Source: Paraglomus occultum
Lineage: Eukaryota; Glomeromycota; Glomeromycetes; Paraglomerales; Paraglomeraceae
Length of the DNA: 26,457 nucleotides
Reading direction: 5' to 3'
Assembly (NCBI GenBank): GCA_910592205.1
Contig: CAJVPJ010000390.1
Coordinates: forward strand, 1-26,457
Shown in pieces: positions 9,456 through 18,499 of this stretch. The position numbers and the translations under genes are program-made. The notes beneath the pieces were generated by a model that was given only the letters and a program-made list of their open reading frames with translations, made no database searches and had not been told where the DNA came from. Within the stretch, counting starts at the first letter, position 1. Every line of letters starts with the position of its first letter.

Positions 9456-11157
9456 TTACAATTTCCCCCTCCTGACACAGATGCTCTTCAGCACCGAATA
9501 TTCCTTCATCGCTTCTACACCCAATTCCCTTCCAAAACCACTATTTCCCATCCCACCAAAACACAAATAAGGATGTGTAGCATTATAACAATTAACCCAA
9601 ACTACGCCTGCATTTAATTTGCTGATACAATATTCTGCTCGTGCGAAATCGCTCGTCCATACACCAGCCGCTAATCCATATCCCGACAAATTGGCAGATG
9701 CGACGACCTCTTCCATTGAACGAAAAGACATTACCGTCAGAACGGGTCCGAATACTTCACCTGCGTCGTATCCCACGTTCGCATCATTGGTTGTCGGCTT
9801 TAACAATGTCGGATATACGAAAAACCCCTTTCTCTCCATTCTTTTTCCGCCGTAAATGACCTCGACTTTTTTCGCCTCTATTTCCCTCTCAACCCATTCA
9901 ACAATCTCATTAAGAGCAGTTTCGCTGATAACAGGTCCTACTTCAGTATCTTCTTTGTCTGCATTATCGACACGAAGGGATTTTACGCGATCGTAAAGTT
10001 TGTCGAGAAACTTTGAATAGACATCTTGGTGGATGTAGAGACGCTTTCCAGCACAGCAATTTTGCCCTGCATTGGAAAAGGATGCCATTATAACGTCTTC
10101 GACCGCGGCTGACAAGTCTACGTCCGGGAAGACGATCAAGGGAGCATTTCCGCCCAATTCTAAGAGCATTTTTTTTAGGGTTGCCGTCGGTTTAGTGAAT
10201 TCCATTGCGTTCGAGTGGTTAACGCGTGACCCATATATGCTCTTTGGTGTTGAATTTTCATCTTCATTTCCTATCGTTCTCAAGACTTCTCGCCCTCCTT
10301 TGAGACTTCCGGTAAAGCTAACCATTTTAACGTGTTCATTCTTCACCACTTCCAGCCCAACGTCTCTACCTCCAGGCAATACATTTACGACTCCCTTGTC
10401 TACACCAACATCCTCAATAACCTTGCCCAACAACAACGCAGCTAACGGAGTCTGTGGTGCGGGTTTGAGGAGGACTGTGTTACCGCAAGCTAATGCGGGG
10501 GCCAGTTTCCAGCATGCAAGAAGAAGAGGATAATTAAAAGGAGTGATCAATGCAGTGATACCATATGGAGAAGGGACCTTGTAAGAGTGGTAAATACGAG
10601 AGAGTGCAGAATAGGATGTACCATAACGCTTGTCGGCATATCCTGCGAAGAAGCTATTACGTAAGAGAAAAAAAAAGAGGCGGATGGTAAAAAAACCGGA
10701 TCAAAATTATGGGAAACCTCTCTTTAGTCTCGACTTGCTGTATACTTTATTCAAACACTTTTTACCGAAAACACTCTACCGCTTCGTTAACTTCATCTAT
10801 CGCATCCTTTTTTACCATTCCCGCATTTGTAATTTCCACTTGTACAAAATCTTTTAAACGCTTTTCGATTGCATCTGCAATGTCTCTCAATACTTCTCTC
10901 CTTTCTGCACCGGATAATTGTCCCCAGTTGCCGTGCAACGCTTTCTGTGCTGCATGAACAGCAGAGGAAACGTCGACAGGAGTCGAGGAAAGGACAGAAG
11001 GGAGCGATGTGGCGGTAGACGGGTTTATGAGAGAAAGTGTGGTACGGGTTCTGGAAAAGTTGTGGGAATAAGTATTAAAAATGACGGGTTTGGTAATTTG
11101 GTTAAAGAGACGAAGCAGAGGCGTGAATGGAAGAGCGGATGGAAAAATTGGTGGCAT
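9456..11157 (-). CDS. Aldehyde dehydrogenase (NAD(P)-dependent)
   Basis: Two exons, 11157-10766 and 10653-9456, flank a 112-nt GT-AG intron and give 529 residues, near the usual 490-520. An in-frame TGA just upstream fixes the start Met. Family landmarks in order: TPFNYPL (oxyanion Asn171), KPAPQTP cofactor segment, FTGS, LELGG with the general base near Glu296, NAGQNCCAG with the catalytic Cys at about residue 330, EVFGPV, and GFGRE near the end. It oxidises an aldehyde to the acid; the substrate cannot be told. The N-terminus is short and has no clear targeting peptide. Between FTGS and LELGG there is an extra segment of about 27 residues (around residues 256-288) that is not a GT-AG intron. 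The gene is divergent from the Yippee gene. Confidence 0.93.
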
Positions 11158-11855
11158 GAGAATGTGGAATCAAAATTGAATCAAGTAAAATGGTTCACAG
11201 AATATAAAGTTTGTGTTTAAACGTCTTTATTGAACTTTCGCTGGAGTAGATCCACTGATAATCGAAACGTGTATCCAAGTTTTTTTTTCTTGGATCGCTA
11301 ATACAGTAAATATAAGTGACGTGCATTCTCTCTTCAAAAATAAAAATGTCTTGATACAAATACATGTTCTATCTTAATACAACTAGATTGCAGCTCATTT
11401 CCACACTTGTCCCCTTCCATACCTCCTCCTTCTCCTTTTTGCCCCCCCAAACAGAAATAACCCATTCTAAACTAGTGCCGAATCATTCATTTTCCGACTT
11501 AATGAGACTGTGTTACAACATCCAACTTTACAACAGCAAAAATCATGTGGCAAATACACAAGACGAATCAGAAGAGATTGCACAAACCACGCACGATAAC
11601 ATAAGAAGCAGAAGGGAATGTTTGGGGGTCTGTGGACAATATAAACTCTCACAACAAGGACAAGCGATATATATACCCTTACACTGCTTCTACTTTTGAG
11701 ATAGGTTTATAGTGAGAGTTGACATTGATAAGCATATCCGCGGGTCGTGTATTCCTTCAAGCCGAACTGTTTGTAAAAACCCGAGTTTAAACGGAATAGT
11801 ATTTTGCGAAAAAGAAACAACGCGAGAAGCGAACTCGATATTATAATACAAACAA
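11158..11855. promoter_or_regulatory. Shared upstream region of two divergent genes
   Basis: This 698-bp spacer separates the start codons of the aldehyde dehydrogenase (minus) and the Yippee gene (plus) and must hold both promoters and 5' leaders. A 111-codon plus-strand frame (11364-11699) lies in it but has no family resemblance and biased composition, so I do not call it a gene. No TATA box or known operator can be assigned with confidence. Confidence 0.5.
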
Positions 11856-12803
11856 ATGGGTTTGACTTATCGCACTTATTTAGACGGAACTCGTATTTTT
11901 GGATGCAACAAGTGTCGAACACATCTGTCTACCAGTGATAATATCATATCAAAGGTGGGTTTTCAACAAGTGACGGAAAAAGAGAGTGTGAGAGAGTGAA
12001 ATGAGAGAGAGAGAGAGAGATAAACAGACAAACACAACAAGAGAGACGTACGAATACAGAGAGGATAGGTGGTTGAACCTGGGAACGAGCAACTATTTAG
12101 TACGAACAACAGCAGTCAGTATTTGGTTATAGTGTATGAGAATTGTATAACGTTGGTAGTAATTGGACTGAGTGTGGGTGCGTTATAACAGGCTTTCCAA
12201 GGAGTTCATGGTCGTGCTTATCTCTTTGAAACTGTGTAAGTAGTTGTCATTGGTGATCTCTCTCAGTAAAGGGAAATGCTATGCTTGACCTATATTAAAG
12301 GTATTGCGTATTTAGACTACACACGCTTATAAATTCTTTCCACCCCCTTTCCGCGAATTCGTGTGGTGATTCGTCTTTTCTTCTTCTTCTTCTTTCGTTT
12401 CGGGGGGACACTTGTGTTCTTTGCAGAGTTAACGTTGAAGAAGGTCCTGCCGAAGATCGCCAGATGACTACGGGTCTTCACACTGTTAAAGACATCATTT
12501 GTTCTCGCTGTCGGGCAGTGTTAGGGTGGAAATACGTGAGTATTTATTCTGTATGATTGAAATCAAGCATAGCATTGTTGATGATTTATCCGAGACGGTG
12601 GTGGTGGTGGTGGTGTTGTTCTTCTTCTTCTTTTCTTTTTCTTCTTCTTCTTCTTCTTCTTCTTCACCGTTTGCTGTCCACTCAACTCTTGCATTCTCCT
12701 CGCATTCCCTTCTGATTGACAGGAAAAGGCTTACGATCATAGCCAACGATATAAAGAAGGAAAGTATATTCTCGAGAAGCAACTTCTCAGCGATGTGAAC
12801 TGA
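11856..12803 (+). CDS. Yippee-like zinc-binding protein
   Basis: Four exons, 11856-11954, 12192-12235, 12427-12535 and 12723-12803, splice in phase to 110 residues, the normal size for the family. The protein begins [20 protein letters not shown] and contains [33 protein letters not shown] and YKEGKYILE, all hallmarks of Yippee/YPEL proteins. The zinc ligands fit the family signature exactly: C17-x2-C20-x52-C73-x2-C76. Yippee proteins are small nuclear or centrosome-linked proteins, and Yippee-type folds also occur in Mis18 and cereblon; a precise role here is unknown. Introns are 237, 191 and 187 nt, all GT-AG. Intron 3 holds a GTG/TTC microsatellite that can be mistaken for a coding frame. 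Confidence 0.95.
11981..12022 (+). repeat. GA-rich simple repeat in Yippee intron 1
   Basis: A (GA)n-type tract interrupted by GTGA/ATGA lies inside intron 1 of the Yippee gene, a few bases past the donor. It has no coding role. Confidence 0.8.
12598..12664 (+). repeat. Compound (GGT)n-(TTC)n microsatellite in Yippee intron 3
   Basis: About six GGT/GTG units are followed directly by long TTC runs, with a short TTTTC break. The whole block is within intron 3, about 60 nt from the acceptor. Trinucleotide tracts keep both strands open, giving false frames of about 100 codons. Confidence 0.85.
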
Positions 12804-14692
12804 CATCTTTATACGATTGCATGTAACATGCATATCCTAAACATTGAGAGACTTGCGCATTTTCCCGCTCTCTTCTTCTCTCCCCCTCCCATCCGTCAAT
12901 AATCTTTTTCCCTCACCTTCTTCTCAGTATCTTCTGTATATCACACCTCTCCCGGCGTGTTATTTCTCGCTGTGTCACACTGCATGTCATCCATTGTTGA
13001 AGACTCGATTTCGTTTTTTTTGTTGGAAATGTTAAATATGCAAAACCCCATATTCAAAAGCAATAATGATCTGTGTTTCTTGTTTCTTTTTTCTTTTCTT
13101 TTTTTCTTTCTTTTATTTGGTTTTCTTTGATGTCGTTGTCATACGAATTCATTTTCATCTCGTTTTTCTTTGTAAGTATAATTCACGTCTCTTTCCCCCG
13201 TTTTTTCACCTTTTTTTTTTCTTCGATTCAATGTTTTCCATACTTTATTACGAAATCAATCACTTCCGACACGCCGAGATTTCAAAAGATACATTACTGA
13301 GAAGGTTGTGATCATGTAATTTTTTGTGAATCGGTTAGTTTTAGTGGTTTTTTTTTCTCTTTGTGTTTGGTCAGTTGAAGAGGACACACGCTACCAGGTG
13401 TTCAATAAATTTTTCTTTTTTTTTTTCCTTCTTGTAAACGTTGTATGCAACATTTCGAGTCGGGATCGGCGGGAGGTTTCAGTTCAGTAATCATCTACAC
13501 TCGAGTAAACTACAAATTATTATGTAAGCGCGCGATTGGTCAGTGCGTCATATGATATGAATATGAAGCAATTGTACAACATTTTCACGTTGCATCCATT
13601 AGAATGTAGTACAAAAAGGGATAATAAATTGGCAAAGATTAAAATGGAGAAATCTGCAATAGACTATAGAACTTTTGGTATATTGATATAACGATAGTCA
13701 GTATTATATATGGTCAACCCCTTTTGGCAATCTCTTTTTATTTTGGATGGATGATTATTATGGAGCATGTGAACGTTTGACTTTACAATCAGCAAATCCA
13801 TGGACGAATTTCTAAAATAATAATATAAAAATAACAAAATATATCAAGATTATAAATTATTATTATTATTATTATATCATGGTCTATGTAAAAAATCAAA
13901 TTCACGATGGAAATAATAATAGAGAATAACTGCTTTCTAATTGACAAAAGAGAAATCAGTTGTCCCGATTAACCGACTAACTAGAAACATTCTAAAGAAG
14001 GAAATTTTTTCATGTGTTTTTAAGATTAATGATGCCAAATTATTAGGTAAAAAAAAGGCAACCCTATAAAATATACAAAATATAAAAAAAAAATCCAAAT
14101 ATCATGGCAATACTGACAATGGCAGCAGGAACATAATTTGAATTTATTTCAACCATACCTTTTTATCTTATTTCAGAGAGTATCAGACACTAAATTATCA
14201 AGTTGCGTTTACCAATTACTTTTTCTGCCATCAATATTAATATCGTCACATAATTATACCTAAAATTTTTCCCACAAAAATTTTAAAGAAATTACTAGAT
14301 TCTCCAAATCCTCCCTGTTGCAAACAGTTTTTGGAAATAAAACAATAACATGGATTTGTTTACTTTGTCCGCACTAGTCTTAGTCCATGCATTTGATACA
14401 CACCATATCATAAAATTAATACTTAGAAAAATGTAGCACATCCAAATTTAAAAGACATGCGTTTTCTTTGGAAAAACTGTTCGATCGATAATTAACTATT
14501 TCAAGTCGATGTTCATAATGCATTGTTTAATCAGTGCAAATATGTATAAAACATCAGTTTATTCAAAACTTCACTTAAAGTAAAATCCAAATGCGCAACA
14601 CCTCCAATGACAATCATTTCCTATTACATGCCTGATTTATTCCGTTTGGAAACGAGGATAGGATAAAGTACGCGATTGAACAAAGTTTCTGA
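12804..14692. other. Gene-poor stretch with T-rich 3' flank
   Basis: 12804-13440 is strongly pyrimidine-rich (several T8-T10 runs) and is likely 3' UTR and flank of the Yippee gene; frames there are composition artefacts. At 13530-13550 an inverted CCAAT-box-like element (ATTGGTCAG) precedes a 43-codon plus-strand frame starting MNMKQLYNIF near 13560, which I do not recognise. A (TAT)n/(TTA)n run lies at about 13855-13877. No convincing exon was found elsewhere. Confidence 0.4.
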
Positions 14693-14875
14693 CTCTTGCA
14701 TAAGCAAACGTTGCCCATCGAAGGACGCATGTCAAACACCTTCTCCATCATTGTGAAGATCTACCCCGACGGTCTCATGTCGCAACTCCTTCACAACCAG
14801 CTAGTAGGATACAAAGTTAAAATCCGTAAACCGTTTGATTTTCCAAAGTCTCGTCATTACTTACACAGGTCCTAA
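14693..14875 (+). pseudogene. Orphan exon of a cytochrome b5 reductase-like FAD-binding domain
   Basis: A 60-codon plus-strand frame contains FSIIVKIYPDGLMSQLLHNQ followed by LVGYKVKIRKPF. This matches the FAD-binding barrel of NADH-cytochrome b5 reductases and related flavoproteins, where the pattern is L-x-V-K-x-Y-P-D-G-x-M-S-x-x-L then L-x-x-G-D-x-V-x-x-x-G-P-F. The usual G-D and G-P residues are G-Y and K-P here. I found neither the upstream RxYTP exon nor the downstream GGTGITPM NAD-binding exon within several kb. It is best read as a stranded gene fragment. A real gene with a long intron is less likely. Confidence 0.6.
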
Positions 14876-15956
14876 AAAAAAGGTATCAAAATACGATTTA
14901 ATTTAACACAACATGCGTCACGCGCTCCATGGCAAGTAAAGTATAATAATAATATCCTTACTTCAACGAAACATGAGCTTCTATCCGAAATTGATAACGA
15001 GTTATCAAGGTTGTTAATCAACTTGGATATTAAATTCGTCACAGTCACCAATTAACTGATCGAATACTAATACCATGTTATAATTCACAATAACTACGCA
15101 AATGATAATCATCAACAGCTTACAAACCTACTGTATTCTTGAGTAATGTGGTCGTATGCTCAAAATAATTGAGGTATGCGTTTGCACGATAATGTTTTCA
15201 AGCTGACAAAACCAATGAATCGGATAACCATGATAATAATAATGGTGAAGAAGACAGTTTAACCAACTTACCTCGTGTATGTTAAAAACCATTGCTGACA
15301 ATAGTATACGCTCGTCGAAATAAGTACAATGAGAATATGTCTACATACTACAAAATTAATGGAGCCGGAATGCCGTATATCAAATAAGAATAAAATGTAG
15401 ACAAGATGCCTGTTCATGAAAAGGTTCTCAGGGTACTCAAAGTATGCATATTAACGGATACTTGTAAGATATTATAGAAAATTTATTGAGCGTCAAAAAG
15501 TCTGTCGCACGGCCCAAGATACTAGCACTACATTCGGGCAAGGAATGCAAGCACGAATAAAATCAAGTTTTCGATTTTATATGCATGGCGTGTTACAAAA
15601 AATTTGATAGTAATAGTAGTACATGGTGTATTTAAAAACATTTGCCAAACATAATAAAATCTTAGACTCCAGTAGAAAAATACAAGTTGTCTTGACAAGA
15701 ATTCTTAAAGAAAAAAGGGGCTGAATATGATAGGCAAATTCAATAAACATCAAGACTAGTACACCGAAATTAACCAAAATTCATTAGTGGAGTGGCTTCA
15801 AAGAGTTTGAGTCACTATATCATAAAAGTGGTCAACGTTGCGTTGATATTAATATTTGCAAATTGATTTTGTTTATTCCTCTGGTACGGAATCAGGTATA
15901 ATGGTCGTAGTCTGCCCATAATATTGCATACTAAACATCTATCAAACTACCTATTA
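14876..15956. other. No gene seen
   Basis: AT-rich sequence with stops in all frames. A 66-codon minus-strand frame (15777-15577) is hydrophobic and rich in Tyr codons from a TAT/TAC run; I see no support for it as a gene. Confidence 0.45.
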
Positions 15957-16065
15957 CTATCTTGCCATAGAATGCATAATGACACCAAAAGAATGCACAT
16001 CCAATTTTCCATCAGATAGAGTGCAATATGCCTCAAATGCCGTAATTTCATCTTCCACATCAATT
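15957..16065 (-). pseudogene. Coding-like tract resembling a protein-kinase subdomain IX segment
   Basis: A 35-codon minus-strand frame before a TAG reads FEAYCTLSDGKLDVHSFGVI followed by MHSMAR. The core D-V-x-S-F-G-V-I-M-x-x-M resembles the D-V-Y-S-F-G-V-I-M-W-E-x segment of kinase subdomain IX. Neither HRD nor DFG motifs are nearby and a TAA lies immediately upstream in frame. It may be a remnant of a kinase gene, many of which exist in Glomeromycotina together with Sel1 proteins. The match is short and could be chance. Confidence 0.35.
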
Positions 16066-16265
16066 TATTAATATTTTGATCCAAATAAGACAAAGACTAC
16101 CATTTGCCATTGTTAGCATATTTGCATAACAATCATGTACTCTCTAATTTCTGTGTCTTGTGTCACTCCATAAATATTAAAGAAACTATTGTGCATTTGG
16201 CATAGTTTCTTAACTACTAAATATAAATAATTACAGCATCAAATTAAATACCACTTTAATTGATA

Positions 16266-16469
16266 CTACCAATTATTATTATTTATATTATTGCGTACCT
16301 CGGAAATAAATAATTCCAGCATTTCATCAAAACTTTTAAACCGTTCGAGTACAACCGTTTCTTTACTTCTGAATACTTTTCATACTTGACAGTATAGACT
16401 GTTCCATTCAATGGCGAGTGTATACTGTGGTAGAACATTCTCAAAGGTTGCTGGGAATGCATTAGTTAG
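16266..16469 (-). pseudogene. Coding-like tract with one internal stop
   Basis: After an acceptor-like TTTATAG, the minus strand reads LTNAFPATFENVLPQYTLAI followed by EWNSLYCQV, then one TGA (16382-16380). In the same frame it goes on with KVFRSKETVVLERFKSFDEM and LELFISEVRNN to a TAG at 16266. Apart from the single stop it looks like normal coding sequence. I do not recognise the protein. It could be a late exon of the gene whose other parts lie at 16654-17600. Confidence 0.4.
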
Positions 16470-16653
16470 CTATAAATGGTCGTTACAGCATTAATCGATG
16501 TTAAATGCATTGCAAGTTAATAATACCATTTACATCGCTCACCACATGAAATAGTCCCTATCTTTTTGAGTGTCACTTTATCCATTCATTTATGTGTGTG
16601 CATCATGCCATTTCTTGTACGCCTGTCAATAGTAATAGAGAGTATTCGATTCA

Positions 16654-16772
16654 CTGTATGTATGCATCGTATTTTCTCTCCAAATACATCCATGATTCCA
16701 TAATAAATGACTTGTTGCAATCGACAGGTTGTGGTGCTTTACATCGATAACAGAATGCATTTATCTTGGGGT
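16654..16772 (-). CDS. Probable exon of an unrecognised gene with a CxxC motif
   Basis: A 39-codon minus-strand frame starts right after an acceptor (AAATAG at 16773-16778). It reads PKINAFCYRCKAPQPVDCNK, then SFIMESWMYLERKYDAYIQ, and ends at a TGA. A possible donor (CA|GTGAAT) lies at the end. Codon composition and the C-x2-C-x6-C spacing suggest a real exon of a small zinc-binding segment, but I do not recognise a family and could not join it in phase to neighbours. Confidence 0.4.
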
Positions 16773-16954
16773 CTATTTTTTTTTCTTTTATTAATTAAAC
16801 AATACTTTTGTTTGCTCGCATCATACGTAAATCTGATAGTAACCAAACATCAGTGGTAAGAATACAGTGAAAATGATACATAATAATAAGTCTAAACTAT
16901 TCAATAAACATGACGCATAAGTAAATACTGTAGGTTACCTCGGCATAATATAAA

Positions 16955-17600
16955 TTATGCGTCTGTCTGTGGAATCAATTTAATGCATTCAGGAGTAGGT
17001 AGACTACATAAGTATATGTAATTCTCCTCAACATAAATACGGTCATTCCAAATAGGCATGATTTGCTGAGTTTGTTTGTAATTGAGATTTCTTAATAGTC
17101 TCATCGAATTGCTTGTTGTTGCTAGCCCATCCATCGGATAATCATTTACGTCCACAGATGCACCACGCTGGGACTACATAAAAGTATTCTGCATGCAGTA
17201 ACAGAATATATCGAGATAGTAATGGTAAAACCATTTATGAGCAACCATGTAATAGTAATCTTCATACTCAGTGAATTCTTTTATGAAAGTTGTTACGACT
17301 TTCGGGCCATTTGGAATATCTTCTAAAGTGATTAATGTCATTGTTGAACTTGCGTGTTGGAGGTGAGTAAATTCACTCACTAGAGTTAGCATACAGCCTT
17401 TGTTACTTTCCAAAAATACTATCGTCACATCAGAATCAGGCTTGTAGGTATAGGTAGCATAACGAACATTGTCAATTTGAGTTGGCTTTATGTCAGAAAT
17501 TTTCTCGTAAGGAATCCACTAAGTTCATGTTTACTTTCTAAGGACGATTTAATCAAGTTGTCAATTACTGGATTCTGAAGTTGGCGAAATGGGTTCAAAA
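16955..17600 (-). pseudogene. Unrecognised coding tract, copy B of the tract at 1-483
   Basis: Minus-strand pieces read in order: W-I-P-Y-E-K leading to KISDIKPTQIDNVRYATYTY, then VTIVFLESNKGCMLTLVSEF, then EYEDYYYMVAHKWFYHYYLD, a stop at 17174, and after it a frame with SNSMRLLRNLNYKQTQQIMP and CSLPTPECIKLIPQTDA ending at 16955. The upstream end has a one-base frame change near 17520 relative to copy A. Both copies are broken at different places, which argues for independent decay of an old duplicate. Splicing could rescue part of it (a TTAG|TGG acceptor lies at the frame change). Function is unknown. Confidence 0.5.
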
Positions 17601-18499
17601 TAAATTTTCTCACAATTATTGTGTTACATCACGCGTATGTACGTGCTTTCGTCCTAATAATATTCAACTCGGGCTGCTTATACCGATATAATATTAATAT
17701 TAGTATTAGAGGATAATTCATCGTCTAATGTTTTGCGGTACTTTATGGTAATTTAAGTAAGTACGCTCAGTGTTCTATCAAGTCAACTAATATCAAAATT
17801 AGTTGTCAAGAATGTTACTTTAAATCTTCGTTCATTTGCATCATTCCAGAATTTGTAATTTCCCGGAAAAATACTTCTCGTAAATCCATTCTTTCTTTAC
17901 AGATGATTTCATTGGTTATTCATAATCCATATATCTTGAAACTAATACAACCTTCAATTCAAGTGTGAATTCGCGTGTGAATTTGCGTGTGAATAACAGC
18001 TGCTTTGCTAAAACAAACGCCATCCGATTTTACAAATTAAAAATTCATACCCTTCCGCATTGTAAGCTTTATTAACAAGATTAAAAGAGCGAGCCGTAGG
18101 ACTTAGTTGACTAGTCAAACACGCATGTCGAGTATGATATATAGCTCGTTGTTATATAATCGTTGGTAACCTTCTTTGCAGTATGAATAGAGTGTTAGGA
18201 CTAAGCGCGTACTAAATGATATATCAATTACTCGAACTAACCCAGCACTAAGTAATGCGTTTACTGGAGTAAGAGTTGTACGAGCCAAGTTTCTTGTAAC
18301 GAGAGCAAATCCAGTGTTAGGCATAGTAAATTTCTTTCCATTAAACAAAAGTCTAAGACTTTGTTGTAACATTAATTCATCCCGGTCTGAATATCTTATC
18401 GATATGTGATGCGTTACCAATCAAAACGACGGTGAGAACACGTGACGTAAGACAAAAGTATATTAAACATTGTTTGGTAATATTAACGTCAATTCAACC
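17601..18499. other. Upstream region of the uridine kinase gene; no gene supported
   Basis: A 101-codon minus-strand frame (18420-18115, with NTGFALVTRNLARTTLTPVN) is open but unrecognised and lacks a clear gene context. Short direct repeats (GTGTGAATT units) occur at about 17963-17995. The last 80 bp before 18500 are the presumed promoter of the plus-strand kinase-like gene. Confidence 0.35.

Noticed and set aside
10072-10533. Plus-strand frame of 153 codons inside the aldehyde dehydrogenase
   Set aside because: Antisense shadow of a clear ALDH coding exon with all catalytic motifs.
11364-11699. 111-codon plus-strand frame in the divergent spacer
   Set aside because: No family resemblance, no coding-like composition, and it occupies the expected promoter and leader of two genes.
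12495-12833. Frames of about 100 codons on both strands with Val/Phe/Ser or Glu/Lys runs
   Set aside because: They come from the GGT/TTC microsatellite in intron 3 of the Yippee gene; the flanking exons splice over them in phase.
13066-13311. Plus-strand frames rich in Phe
   Set aside because: T-rich 3' flank of the Yippee gene; no motif, no splice structure, purely compositional.
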